Source: Tribonema minus
Taxonomy: Eukaryota > Sar > Xanthophyceae > Tribonematales > Tribonemataceae
Length of the DNA: 64,000 nt
Assembly: GCA_017506865.1 (NCBI GenBank)
Contig: JAFCMP010000551.1
Location: 124,001-188,000 of the forward strand
Direction: 5' to 3'
This document shows, in pieces, positions 45,773 to 59,100 of the stretch. Below the pieces are notes generated by a model, which was not told the DNA's origin, did not search any database, and saw nothing but the letters and a program-made list of their open reading frames with translations. Positions within the stretch are counted from its first letter, which is position 1; the number at the start of each line of letters is the position of its first letter. Made by a program: the position numbers and the translations under genes.

Positions 45773-48422
45773 CCAATCAAACACTGAAAAACTTCAAGCG
45801 GAAGTGTTGAGTGGTAGTGCGTGTGCTGTGGCTGTGTGCGCAGCAAAGCATATTGTTTTGCTCGAGACAGCCATAATGCTTGCCACTGCCCGCATGCACC
45901 CACTCGCCTCCGGCAAGCTGTTGCTTGACGAGACTTGGTGCGGCGATTTTGAAAGGGAAGCGTGGTTTGCGCATGGACACGCTCCGCTGAGGCGCGCACT
46001 GGGGCGCACACTATCCCACAGCTCTGCTGCGTCTGCAGCATGCAGGTAAGGTCCCCACCGTTGTGCCTGTCCCGCGTGTTTGTGCACTCCCCACTGGCTT
46101 GCAATACATTGGCGATGTCGTTGAGTGTGATGAGCATCGAGGCTTCGTTGCAAGGTGTGTGTAGAGCCTGGTAGCAGCAGCAAGCTTGACTCTTGAAGTG
46201 ATCTTGGCTTTTCCGCGCTCAAGTCAGAATGGACGCACAGCGCGCTGACTTCCTGAGAGTGTCCTGACCCACTGCAAGTGCCACGAATACATTCATGTGC
46301 AGGCCACCCTTCCGTGGCATCCCTGATGGCGCGGGCACACCCGATGGCGCCAGGTTGCGGCTGGTGCTGGAGCTCACCTGCTGCGAGCTGGCAGAATCCC
46401 GCAACACCGGCCAAACGCAGGACTGGATGAGGCAGGCAGGAGTGGCGGCAGCCAGGGTGAGCATGTTACTCGAGGCTGTGGGGGGAACCTTTAAATGCGC
46501 CTCGTGCTGTTGGTGCATACATATGTAACAGCAATGGCGGGAAAGCTTCGGGCCCCACGATCGCTGCCCATATTTTGGTGCTCCGCTACCCTAGCCACAA
46601 GGCCGTTCACTTCAAGCTGCACGTGTTGTTGACATGGACGCTAGGGGCTTCTCTGGGCTTAAGCTGCGCTTGTACATACCGCGATGCAGTTGCCGATACA
46701 TAGTTTCATCATTAAGCCTGGTAGATAAGGCGTGTGCAAGCTCATGAGTTCTCTGCAGTAGTGCCACAGAGTACACGAACGGGTCGTCATGTGTGGCAAC
46801 TCACTGCTACCATGCGTTCCCCATGAGGTTGGTATTTCCCCCCGCTGCACCTGTGCACTGCCTGGCATTGCATGTTCATCAGCATGGCATGTCCAGCACT
46901 ATCCCTGTGCGTCAGGCAGGCTAGTTCAGTAAATGGTACTTTTTATCAGTTCTCGCTCAAGGGCGCGAAAAAGCCCAGATGAATGGCATCCAACTTGAAG
47001 CTTGCTGTACGGAATCTACGTGTCGTGTGACAGTCTGAAAGGTACTTTGCTTACAGCTCTTTTGTGCCCCCTCCCCCCCCCCCCCCCCCCCCCCCGCAAC
47101 ACATGCGCCACGCAGAGCACGCTCCGCGCGACGGCAGCAACGGCCTTTGCAGAAGCGCTCAAGTTGCAGTTTGGCGCGTGCCACACCCTGCAGTCACTGA
47201 GCACTGTGGAACTTCGTGTATCGTGGTCGCCACCAGCATGGCTGCCGAGCATTTGGCAGCGGGTTCTCGGAGTAATTTTTGTACAGGTACCAACTTGCAT
47301 GCGACGGCGCACGCAAAACCCAACCCTAGTCCTAATGAAAAACAACCCTAGTCCTAAAAATATTAATGCTCCGAGTCATTGTAGAATGATCTTAAGGGTG
47401 CAGTGCTACTTGCAGCATGATGTTGTAGACATGCACCAAGCTCGCATGCTTTGAAGCATGAAGCAGAAGAGCACAACCAACACACCGTCACACCAACTTC
47501 AAGTTGAAGAAGCGTGGCAACACTCCATGGCTACCCATATGTGCGCGTCGTGGCAACAGCCATACTCAAAGGCCGTCGCCGCCGCCGCTGCCGCGCCGCA
47601 TATTGCACCCCTGCCCACACGAAGTGCCTCTACCAACATGCACTGAATACCACGCCCCACAACTGCAAACTCTCTTTTTGATGGCTGCCGCCGCCGCGCC
47701 ACCGCAGGGGCTCGCACGCCAGCTCAAAGCCCATGCCCTACCCTACTTGGGCGTGTTCCTCGTGGACACCGGAGCGCTGCTGCTGCCGCACGCCTTGCGG
47801 CGCTCTCACGCCCGCCGCCGCCGCCGCAGCGCCGCTTTGCGCGCACACAGCGCGACGCCGCCGCCGCCGCCGCCGCTGCCGCCACCGTCGCGGCTGCTGC
47901 GCGGCGTCGCGGCGCTGGGGCTGCGCACGCTGCTGCGCTTTGCGTGCGTCAGCGCGTTCGAGGCCGCACGGCTCCTGAGCGGCGGCAGGGCGGACTCTGA
48001 TCCAGACTTGTAAGTATGATTTTTGTTGGCTCGGTGCTCAGCGGGCTGTGCTACGCTGATCAGCAGCAGCAGCGCGGACTCTGACCCGGGATTGTGAGTA
48101 TTGGGCGATCTCAGTCTCTCTCGTGGGCTGGGCGATGCGCTGTGAGCTGCCGGTTTTTGCTGACTCAGTGCTCAGCGGCTGTGCTCCGTTGATCAGCGGT
48201 GTCAGCGTAGACTCTGACCCAGACTTCTGAGTATGAGGGCAAGTCCCATGGGGGCTTGACGCGCTCTGAGCGCTGCCGTATGTGTCAACTCAGTGCTTAA
48301 CGGCTGTGCCCCACTGGTAATCAGAGGCGCCTGTCATGTCGTTGATGTGTTTTGTATGCAGATGGCAGCTGAGAACTGCTGCTGCCGCTGCGCCCCCGCT
48401 TCCCACGAGCTGCCCTTGGTAG
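45773..48422 (+). CDS. PEX16-like locus 2 (tentative)
   Basis: Exons 45773-46045, 46303-46456, 47116-47286, 47708-48009 and 48362-48422 (stop TAG) join with consistent phases (2, 0, 0, 2). The first exon's beginning is uncertain and upstream exons are likely. Features in order: HIVLLETAIMLATARM helix; RLRLVLELTCCELAES; RATAATAFAEALKLQFG; then HALPYLGVFLVDTGALLLP with an Arg-rich loop, a Pro run and RLLRGVAALGLRTLLRFACV. The PYLGVFLVDTGALLL segment resembles the PW-x3-L-x-VDT-x4-LL region of plant PEX16, which recruits peroxisomal membrane proteins. The ORF seems to end in TAA at 48011, but this is a GTAAGT donor. Two further donor-region copies follow at about 48076 and 48205. Confidence 0.45.
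46938..47041. repeat. Dispersed ~103-bp repeat Y, copy 2
   Basis: It lies in the intron before exon 47116 of the PEX16-like locus 2. It matches 27762-27865 closely. Flanking bases differ, so the repeat has sharp ends. Confidence 0.85.
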
Positions 48423-48882
48423 AGGGCGCCGGGAGCAGACTCGATGTCAGCGCATTGTGACGATGACTTTAGCAAGTTTTTGGTAGTTACCTTTTGCTCC
48501 GTTGCAATATACACGTGTGGTTGAAGCTGTTGTTGTTGTCCAGAGATGCACGTACTGATGGAACGGGCACGCTTGAGTGAAGGCATACGACGATATCGAT
48601 CAACTCCACAAGGCGTGCGTGCCACAAATACAATGAAATTTGGTTATTTCATGCTGGAATCTGTTTCTTACTTCTCTTCTATTCATAGTCTATGTTGCCG
48701 CCTGCCCTGCCCGGTTTACATACATGACGCAATTGTACACTGATTTTTCAGCGCGCATATCGCAGTAGATGCACTGCGTCACCTTTGAACGTAGCACCTA
48801 CACACCCACGCACCCAGCGTCAGCCGTTTGTGTGCGACAAGTTGCCGACGACAGCTTCTGGGGCTTCTCCGAGAAGATGCGC

Positions 48883-48985
48883 GTACTTGTTGCAATACTC
48901 GCTGAGGGCGCCAACAGCCCAGATGTGAGATGATGTCCAGCTTACCAGTGCCAGAATCTACATGTTTCTCTGTGAAAATTGAAAG
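48883..48985. repeat. Dispersed ~103-bp repeat Y, copy 3 (diverged)
   Basis: It shares tactt, ctcgctgagggcgc, agcccagatg, gaatcta/catgt and the gaaag end in the same order and spacing as the two other copies, but with many substitutions. Confidence 0.6.
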
Positions 48986-49194
48986 TTTCTCGATACGCTT
49001 TGAGTCACCTCAAAACGACATTGCCAAGTGCCCCCCCCTCCCCCACCACCACCACCACCACGTCCTTGCACATCTGCCCCCCTCTCTTGGACTCCGCCAT
49101 GTGTGTCATAACACGCAGAGAGTACGCCATGTGAAGCGCTGACGACAGAGCTCAGTGTATACTATGTGCCAGTGCTATGCATTATCAGAGCTAG

Positions 49195-49400
49195 ATGACA
49201 GCTGCTCTGGGCACCGACATCCTGCTCCAGCAGCTTCCGCCCATGTGCCCTAATGCTGCCAAATGGCCCCATTGCCAGTGTAGCAAGTTTGTAACCATTC
49301 TGATCATAGTGACCAGAATAGTGGGTCTGTGGCGGCCTCTTGCCTGCGGCAGTCTTTGCCGCGACTACGCCTGTGCCTTGCCTCAAAACGCATTAACAAA
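49195..49400 (-). pseudogene. Decayed fragment of RLE retrotransposon family 2
   Basis: The minus-strand frame reads GYKLATLAMGPFGSI then HGRKLLEQD, matching YKLASMAIGPFGNL and EGRKLL of the ORF at 12532-13158. At DNA level, ggccccattgccagtgtagc and gcaagtttgtaac line up with the same region. Upstream and downstream coding parts are missing. Confidence 0.6.
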
Positions 49401-50113
49401 CGGCGTTGAGGGCCACGTGTGACGTTGTTGGATTCATCAAGTGTGCATGCAGCCCATCACCACATGCGCAGAAGCTTCAAGAAGTCTGACTACAAAAGCG
49501 CAGTCTTGCAGAGACAGTGTGCGTCCCTTGCACCTCGACTCCTTGCAAGACTCAATGCAAGACTCCTGAATTATTGCACCAACTCCTGAGTCGTTGACTT
49601 CTCGCACTCAACACTCTCGCTTCGCTGCACAACAAACACAGTATCTGCTGTTACTTTTGCGAAGCACTGACGCAGAACGTGTGCGCCCAGCTCATACTTC
49701 ATTACTTTCGCTTGGGCGCTTCCGCATTCTGCAAGGTCTGTAAAAAATGCACACTACTGAGCAGTCCGGCAGCGCACGCCGCCCAAATGCGCCCTCCAGA
49801 TGCGTGGCGGCATCATGCTCGTCCCTGACTCCAAGCGGTGCATGCGAGCAAGACAGGGCAAGGCACGACGAGGAAACGGCGCCAGCTCTTGCTTGGATGC
49901 GTGTGCTTTGATGTTCATGCTTCTTGTTATAATACATACATGCACAGCGCGCAACAGCCGTCGTTGCCGTCGCCTACTGCTGCGCAGCTGCCATCGACTG
50001 CTGCCGCTGGATTGTTGGTACCGCCGCCGCCGCAGCAGCGCAACTGCTCCGCCGTTGACACTGCCACCACTACCGCTGCCGCTGCCGCCGCCATTGCCGC
50101 TGTCGCCATCGCC

Positions 50114-50145
<32 letters not shown>

Positions 50146-50162
50146 CGCCGTCGCCGCCGCCG

Positions 50163-53100
50163 TCACCGCAGGATCTCGCGCGCCTTGTCGGAGAAGTTGC
50201 CGATGGCGCGGTCCGAGATCTGGCCGAGCTCTGACGCGAAGCTCCCGAGCTCCGCGGCGAAGCGCTCCTTGAAGCCGCCGAGCTTGATCTCGCGCGCCTC
50301 TGGTGGCAGCGCGGCGGCGGCGTCGTCGGCGCCGAAGAGCTCGCGCGCCCACGCCGCGCGCGCGCCGCCGCCGGGCCCCGCCGGCGCGTAGTCCGCGCGC
50401 TGCCGCACGTAGGCGAGGAGGTCGCCGCGCGGCATGGCGGCGAGGCGCCCCGTCTCCATGAGCGCGCCGAGGTTCGCGGGCGGGACGAGGAAGAGGTTGG
50501 CGACCTCGCGCAGGTCCTCGAGCGCGGCGTCGACGCGCGGCGCGCCGACCGCGCCGAGCGCGCGGCGCAGCGCGTTCACGTCGTTGGCGAGGACGAACGC
50601 GCCCGCGACGGTCACGCGCGCGCGCTTGAGGTGGTCGCAGAAGAGCGTCAGCGCGCACAGCCCGACGGCCTGCGGGCGGAGGGTTGGGGGGAGGGGGGGG
50701 GGGGGGGACGCGAGTTGTGTGGGGGGGGTTATTGGGGAAAGGCTGGGGGGGGGGGGGGGGCGAGGGGAGAGGGGGTTGGGATGCGAGGTTGGGGGGGGGG
50801 GGGGGGGGCTGCAATGCCGCTGGTGCACATGTGGCTGGCTGCCGAGCGCGGCGCGCAGAGCCGACGGCCTGCACGGGGGAGGGGGGGGAGGAGGGGGGGA
50901 GGGGGGGAAGCAGGCATGCCAGTGAAAGTGCTTGGGGCACATCAGCGCCAAGCTGCCATGGCCTAGCTTGAGGTTCTGTAAGCACCTGCTACGCCCACCT
51001 TCTGCGGCGGTTGTGCATGGCACGCTTCGGCACTCAAATAAGGGCCGCCGTTGCACATGGGGCTGGCCCCCCAACGCGGTGCCGGCGCGACCTAACCCTA
51101 ACCCTAACCCTAATCCTAAGGCGCATGTAGCATCTAAAAGCAGGCACAGAGGTAAGGTTCAACAAGACAAGTGTCACTGCGCAGAGGCTTGCTGAAAGGT
51201 TTGATGGTAGCGAGCGTGGACAAGAATTCCATGCTGCGCTCGCAGTTCACGGCAACGAGTGTTCTGTGTTGTGATAAACACGCTGAACGTTTTCCACTGA
51301 TCGAGTTGTGCAACTAACATACATCATTCTCGTCACTGAAGTATGACCCGTCATGCCGTCACCGGCCTTGCAGCAGCGCTGGCCCTAGCAACTAGGATTC
51401 GATGAACTTCACATCAGCTCCAACGACTTCAAGTTCAATTTGCCTGCAGGCAGTGCGTCGCGAGCGCATTCTGGTCGTGCGGCAGCGTAAACCCTAATCA
51501 TAGGGCTAATCGTCAACCCTATGAGTCATAGGTTTGACGATTCGCCCATGGTCAACCTTCAACTCTTGAAATTCATGTCTTCAACTTTAACTTCTTCAAC
51601 TTGAACGCACCTGCCATGTCCATGCCCAGCAGCTTCGCGTTGTGGGAGCGTACTGTGATACTGCGGCAACGCTAGCCCGGGTTACAAACCTTAACTTCAT
51701 GTCAAACCTACTAATGTTCAACCTCAACTTCACGTCGAACGCACCTGCCACAGCGCTGTCATGTCCGTGCCCGGCAGGCAGTGCGTTGCGAGCGCGTACT
51801 GGTCCTGCAGCAGCGCTAGCCCTAATTCTCGGATTAACAATGGTCAACTTCAAGTTCACATCTCAAACTTCAAGTTCAAGTTGGTCGCACCTGCCATAGC
51901 GCTGTCATGTCCGTGCCCGGAAGGCAGTGCGTCGCGAGCGCGTACTGGTCCTGCAGCAGCGCGCACAGCGCCTTGACGGTTCGTGAGGCATCCATGGCGG
52001 CGGCGGAGTCGTCGCGCAGCGCGTAGTCGTCCTGTTTTGTGCGCGGGGTAAGCGAAGGGGGAGGGGCGAAGGGGGGGGGGGGGTGAGCAACAGGCCGCGC
52101 AGCTTCAATGACGAGTAATTTTGAAGTAGTGAATCAATAGCTGGACTGCAGCAGCGCGCACAGCGCCTTGACGGTGCGCGACGCGTTCATGGCGGCGGCG
52201 GCGGCGTCGCGCAGCGTGTAGTCGTCCTGTGCGTGTGCGAGTTTGCAGGGGGGGGGCAGATGCCATATCAGAACGGTTGCACGCAGAAAACGCAGCGCAC
52301 CTTCGTTGTCGAAAGTGGTTTCGAGATGAGTTCGACAGCGACTGCTTCAGTTGAGCTCAGGAGCAGCTACAAGGAGGCGTGCTTGACCAAAATGTCACCG
52401 TTGTTTTGTGCCTTTCACTGCAGTGCAGTGCCTTTGCCTTGCAGGTGGCCAGGATGCGCTGGGTGCCGTCGCTCTATACATACACATCCAGGTATCCACA
52501 TACTTCAAAATGCATACTTCCACGACCTACAGGCAGGGCAGCACTCCCCTGTGCCTTGCGGCTGGCCAGGATGCTCTAGGTGCTGTGTACACACACAGAT
52601 GCCCACCCTGTTTTCCCAAATGCAAGATGCATGCACTTGGAGGTATGTACACATATACCTATTGTATACCCACATACGACAGGGGGCAGCGCTCACCTTT
52701 GCCTTGCGGTTAGTCAGGATGCGCTTCATGACGTGATGCGCCCTCTTTGCACGTGCACAGAGATTTGCGTGTGTGTATGTGTGTGTACCTGTTGAGACAC
52801 AAAGGCACCCAGACCTATAATACACTTCGCGAAATCCATACACTTTGAAGATCACTCCAAGCAAGAATTGCACATCCAAACTTACACCAGCAGGGCAGCG
52901 CTCACCTTTGCCTTGCGGTTGGCCAGGATGCGCTCCGTGCCAGCAGCGACCATTTCCAGCGCCTTCTGCAGCACTCTGCCGGCCGCGCCCTCCACCTGGC
53001 AGCAGCGGCGCGCATGAGCGGACAGTTGAGCACTGCGGTCCGCACAGTGATCACTACTTAAAAAGGACAGTTCAAAATATTTGAGAAGTGTCTGAGCTGT

Positions 53101-56100
53101 GCCGGCGGCGCCCCCCGCCCCCCATCGGTGCGCATGTGCGGTCAGTTGAGCACTGCAGTCCACACATCGACCGTAGAGTGCGCAAGGTAAGAAGACACCA
53201 GCTGAGCTGTACCATATGTCACTGTGACAGCGGCGCCCCCCACCCGCCAACGGTGCGCATGAGGCGGTCAGTAGAGCACTGGAGTCCACAGTGTGATCAT
53301 TACTTCAAGCAACAAAATGTAACTTAATTGGGCGCGCCACATTTGCATCGTAGTACAGCGTCACCGCCCGCGGATGAAGGGCACCAAACTGCTGTGTGGC
53401 TGCAGCGCGTCTCCAGCCGACGTTGCGCCATCGGCGTGCCCTCCTTGCATAACTAGGGTTGCACTTAGGTGCGTCACACTTGTCTTGAAGTGATGCACCT
53501 GCTGCACATGGCTGCGGCGCGCCTCCAGCGCGATGGTGCGCACCGCCGGCGTGCCCTCCACGCGCAACTACAGTCGGGCTACAGTCAGGTGTGTCACACT
53601 TGAAGTAATCACCTCTTGAAGTGACGCACCCGCTGCACGTGGCTGCGGCGCATCTCCAGCGCGATGATGCGCACCGTGGCTTGATTTTCATGCACATCTA
53701 GGGCTACAATGTGGTGTGTCACACTTGAAGTAACAGCTGTTGAGGTGACGCACCTGCTGCACGTGGCTGCGGCGCGTCTCCAGCGCGATGGTGCGCACCG
53801 TGGCTTGATTTTCATGCACATCTTGGGCTACAATGTGGTGTGTCACACTTGAAGTAACAGCTGTTGAGGTGACGCACCTGCTGCACGTGGCTGCGGCGCG
53901 TCTCCAGCGCGATGGTGCGCACCGTTGGCGTCCCCTCCATGCCCGTGGACACGACGTCGCGATGGTGTTCTTGCAGCGCGCGCGACGCGCCCGTGCATGC
54001 CGCCACGACCTCGTACAGCTGGCGCGGCGGCAGCGGCGGCGGCGCGTCGCCGAGGATGTCCTGCGAAGCGCCGCGGCACAAGGGTAGGTAGGGTATGGAA
54101 TTGACCGATCATACCCCATACCCACTACATGGCATGACATTTAATCGGGTAGTGTGGCGGTGGCGGCGCGTCGCCGAGGATGTCCTGCGCGGCGCCGGCG
54201 CGAGGGTAGGTAGGGTATGACTTTGACTGATCATACACATACCCCACTACACATGACATGCTATAGCGTGTGCATAGTGAGTGTGCAGCGGGAACTGAGG
54301 AGCTGCGAGGTGGGGGGCGGCGTGACAGTAAGTGGGGTTGAAAACTCACTGATCATACCCCATACACCACTCTACAGTGGTCTGACATGCGGTGAGGTGT
54401 GTACGTGATCAGTATGCGACAGGGGATGAGGACTGCAGCAGCTGCGAGGGGGAGGGGTGGCGCGAGTGGTGGTGATGCTCATCCGCAGCACGGCTCAACT
54501 GCAGGGCCAACGCCGTGCAAAAACTGCACACAAACATGTTTGCCCGCTGCACATAAGCGTATGAGTTCAGCAGGCCTTGGCCAATGCGCCGCTGCCGCGG
54601 CGGCAGCAGCGACGGCGCATGCAGCGGCGACGCGGAGTCCTAACCCTGATCCTAACCCTAACCTAATGCCCCGCAGGACGCGAATGTGGGCGCCATTGCA
54701 CAGAGAGCATTTGGACGTGAGGGTGCGTACTGAATGCTTTTGCTTAAACTGAGGTCAGGGTTGGGGTAGAGGTTAACTTAAGAGCAAGACGACCTCGCTA
54801 ATTCGATTTTGTGTGCAGGTGTGCTGCGCGGGTGCGCACAAACGCCGTGAGCACATTTGCGATGCTGCATGCACGCCGGCGCCATCAAATTTCAGCTGAT
54901 TGCTACTGCGGGGCCATGCTGTCAACCAGAAGCGTGGGCGTGCCAAGCCCTAACCCTAACCCTAGCCGTAACCCTAGCCCTAGCGCCGCAGCACGTGAGT
55001 GGTTGCGCTTGGCGTTGATTTCGAAGACAAAAGTCTGTGTCGCGGCCAATGCGGTTGTGGGATAGGGGACAGACCCTCCAGCTGGGGGTTGGCATTATTT
55101 GTTGCTCTAGCCCCTGGTCGAGCATTCCTTGTTGGCCGAATTATTGAGGATTAGGGTTTGGCAGTGCTCGCCTTGAGCGTCGGACATCATTAATGGCAGC
55201 GCTGGCCCTGGGCTCATGTCAGAGAGATAGGTCAGCTTCAGGGTTATGTATGTAGGCTGCTTGCCTTGAGCATGCGGGTTCAAACTCAGGGCTAGGGTTT
55301 GTCACCTGGGCCCGTCCCCTCCCCCTTTCTAGTCCGTTTAGGGGGGGGTGTAGAGGGGGAGTCCCTGGGGACAAGGCCAGGGTTAGAGTTGGGGTTGTAA
55401 TGCTAGATCTGGGGTTTGGCAGTGCTCGCTCTGGTTCAAGCTTACGGCCAGGATTGGGGTTTGGGTTGCTACGACAGGGTTGGGGTAAGGGCTGCAACGT
55501 TACACCTAGGGTTTGGCTCCCCTTTTGCGGACCACGCTGACACGGCTTTGCCTGTGCTCGCTGTGGCTTATGGCCAGGGTTGGGGCTTGAGTGGCTACAA
55601 CAGGCTTGTGTTAGGGCTGCAAAAGCACAACTAGGGTCTGGCACTGCGTTGAGCGTCGCGGACGACGCCGTGACGGAGTTGACAGCACTCGCTCTGGCTT
55701 TCGGCCAGGGTAAGGGCTTGGGTTGCTACAGAGATTAGGGTTAGGGCTAGGGCTGCATCACAACTAGGGTTTGGCTCACCTTGAGCGTCGCGGACGACGC
55801 CGTCACGGGATTGGGCAGCAGCTGGCTCGCCGCGCGCAGCGCAGGGATCACCAGGTGGCCTACCATGAACTTGCACACGAGCGTCCAGATGGCGCCGACG
55901 CGCTGCTCCCGCGCCTCCTCATCATGCACGATGCTCCGGCACCTGGCGTTGGAATTAGGGCTAGGGTTAACACATGAGGGTCAGGGTAGGGTTTAGCTTA
56001 GGGTTGGGTTCCAGATGGCGTGGGCGGGTAGGGTTAGGTAGGGTTAGCGTCCAGATGGCGCCCACGCGTTGCTGGCGTGCCTCCTCGTCGTGCACGATGC

Positions 56101-59100
56101 TCCGGCACCAACCATCGGAATACGTATGTGCAAGGCTAGCGTTAGCACATGAGGAATAGGGTAAGGGTTAGGGTTGGGGCCCAGATGGCGTGGGCGGGTG
56201 GGGTTAGGGTCCAAATGGCACCCACGCGTTGCTCGCGCGCCTCCTCGTCGTGCACAATGCTCCGCCACCTGGCGTTGAAATTAGGGCTAGGGTTAGTTAG
56301 TACATGAGGTTACCTGGCATCGGGGTTAGGGCTAGGGTTAGGACATGAGGGTCAGGGGTAGGGCGAGGGTTTAGGTCCTGGCATTGGAATTAGGGGCTAT
56401 GAGTAGCACATTAGGGCTAGGGTCAGGGTTGGGGTCCATATGGCAGCCACTTGCGCTGCTCGCGCGCCTCCTCGTCGTGCATGATGCTCCGGCACCTGGC
56501 ATTGGGGCCAGGGTTAGGTCAGCACATGAGGTCAGGGTAGAGTTAGGGTTAGGGTTAGGGTCCAGATTGCGTGGGCGGGTAGGGTGAGGTAGGGTTAGGG
56601 TCCAGATGGCGCCCACGCGCTGCCCGCGCGCCTCCTCGTCGTGCACGATGCTCCGGCACCTGACATAGGGGTGTAGGGCTACAGTTAGCACATGAGGGTT
56701 AGAATAGGGTTAGGGTTGGGGTTAGGGTCCAGATGGCGCCCACGCGCTGCCCGCGCGCCTCCTCGTCGTGCACGATGCTCCGGCACCTGACATAGGGGTG
56801 TAGGGCTACAGTTAGCACATGAGGGTTAGAATAGGGTTAGGGTTGGGGTTAGGGTCCAGATGGCGCCCACGCGCTGCCCGCGCGCCTCCTCGTCGTGCAC
56901 GATGCTCCGGCACCTGACATAGGGGTGTAGGGCTACAGTTAGCACAAGAGGGTTAGAATAGGGTTAGGGTTGGGGTTAGGGTCCAGATGGCGCCCACGCG
57001 CTGCCCGCGCGCCTCCTCGTCGTGCACGATGCTCCGGCACCTGACATAGGGGTGTAGGGCTACAGTTAGCACATGAGGGTTAGAATAAGGTTAGGGTTGG
57101 GGTTAGGGTCCAGACAGCGCCCACATGCTGCTCACGCGCCTCCTCGTCGTGCACAATGCTCCGGCACCTGGCGATAGGGTTAGGGTTAGGTTTAGCACAT
57201 CAGGTTGGGGTAGGTTGGGGTAGGGTCGGGGTTAGGGTGAGGGTTAGGGTCCAGATGGCGCCGCACGCGCTGCTCACACGCCCCTTCGACGTGCACGATG
57301 CTCGGCACCTGGTGTTGAGGTGAGGACTAGGGTTAGCACATGAGGGTTAGGGTAGGGTTCGGGTAGGGTCGAGATGGCGCCCACGTACGCTTGCTGGCGC
57401 GCCTCCTCATCGTGCACGGTGCTCCGGCTCCTGGCATTACACAACGGTTGTGCACTTGCGGTGAACCGTGAACTCATCGTGTACTGTTGAAGTGTACTCG
57501 CCTATGAACGGCGTCTGTCGACAGCTCGCACACCTGGCGCATCGCGCCTGCCAGCAACTGATCGAGACTCATGAGTAATGACTCACCTCCATGCATGCTG
57601 CAATGAATGAGTCAAGCGCTGCTTCGCCGCTGCGCTTGGAGCCTGCGCTGCAGCGCGCGGCTTCGGTCGCGGTTGCTCTGAGGGCACCGCACTCATTGCG
57701 ATGCCGTCCGCGCCGCTGCCTGCACACCCTATCTGCACTCGTGCTGTACCGTGAACTCTAGCAGTGTACCGTTGAAGTGCACTCGCCTGTGCACGGCGTC
57801 TGTCGACAGCTCGAACACCTGACGCAGCGCGCCCGCGCGCAGCGGCCCCGCCAGCAGCTGATCGAAACTCGTGACTCGTTCCAGGTACACGGCGGGGAAC
57901 GAGTCGAGCGCTGCCATGGCGGCCTTCTTGACGGCGCGAAGTTCAAGCGCGCCCGCCCAGCAGCCCTCGAGCAGGCGCAGCAGGCTCGCCAGGAGGTGCG
58001 CCGTCTCCTTCTCGGCGTACTTCTCGCGGTGCTCATAGAACATATGCTTGGCCTGCGCAGCGCAGTGCACGTGAACAGTCAGATACAGTGTGCAGTTTTC
58101 TTGTATGTTGAAGTGTACAACTTCAAGTATGTAAACAGTTCATGAGTGAGCGCAAATTGCGCGTAATGATGGTGTGATGTTAGACGCCGCCTCCGTCTTG
58201 GCGTACTTCTCGCGGTGCTCGTAGAACATGTGCTTGGCCTGCGGAGCATGCAGAGGTTGATTTCATGCGTGAAATCGCTCATAGAAATGTAGTGTACATA
58301 CGTCAGAGCGTATGCGGTATAGAGTTCGTATATGCGCGCCTGCCCAGCAGCCCTACAGTCGTCTCCTCCTCCACGTACTTTTCGCGGTGCTCGTAGAACA
58401 TGTGCTTGGCCTGCGGCGCAGCGCACATGAAGGGTCAGCTACAAACAAACGCAGTACAAGATATCTTGTATGTTGAAGTGTACATGATTCTAGTGTGTGC
58501 ACAGCTCATGTAGGAGCTTACGTTGCACGCAATGATGGCGTGATATTGGACGCCGTCTCCTTCTCGGCGTACTTCTTGCGTTGCTCGTAGAACATGTGCT
58601 TGGCCTGCGGAGCTCACATCGAAGGTCATTGTTATACACACACACTGTTGGCTCTCATGTCAGCATTTCCCAGTGTGTGTACGGTTCATGTATGCGCGCC
58701 TGCCCTGTAGGCGCAGCAGGCTCGTACAACATGTGCTTGGCACGCAGAGGTCAGTCTGGTGCGTGAAATCACACATTAGTGTATATACGTCAAAGCTTAT
58801 GAAGATAAAGTTCAAGTATGCGCGTCCGCCCAGCAGCACTACAGCCGTTTCTTCTCCGCGTACTTCTTGCGCTGCTCGTAGAACATGTGTTTGGCCTGCA
58901 GAGCACGCAGAGGCTGATTTCATGCGTGATATCATACATGAAAATGTAATGTAGATACATTAATTCATGTCATTAAAGCTTGTGAAGTATAGAGTTCATG
59001 TATGCGCGCCCGCCCTCTAGCAGGTTCGTGTGCTGTAGGTGTTGACACACTCTGAAGTATGCATACAGATCATGTGTGAGCGCGAGTCCTACACGGTGAT

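Noticed and set aside
49800-50272. Pro- and Ala-rich plus-strand ORFs
   Set aside because: GCC/CCG simple sequence and antisense of the SEC10 last exon; no domain.
51091-57360. A chromosome end
   Set aside because: Telomere-like words are degenerate, short, lie within SEC10 introns and are followed by coding exons on both sides.
55995-57440. A CRISPR-like array
   Set aside because: The repeats are 127 bp, exon-derived and without unique spacers; the genome is eukaryotic.
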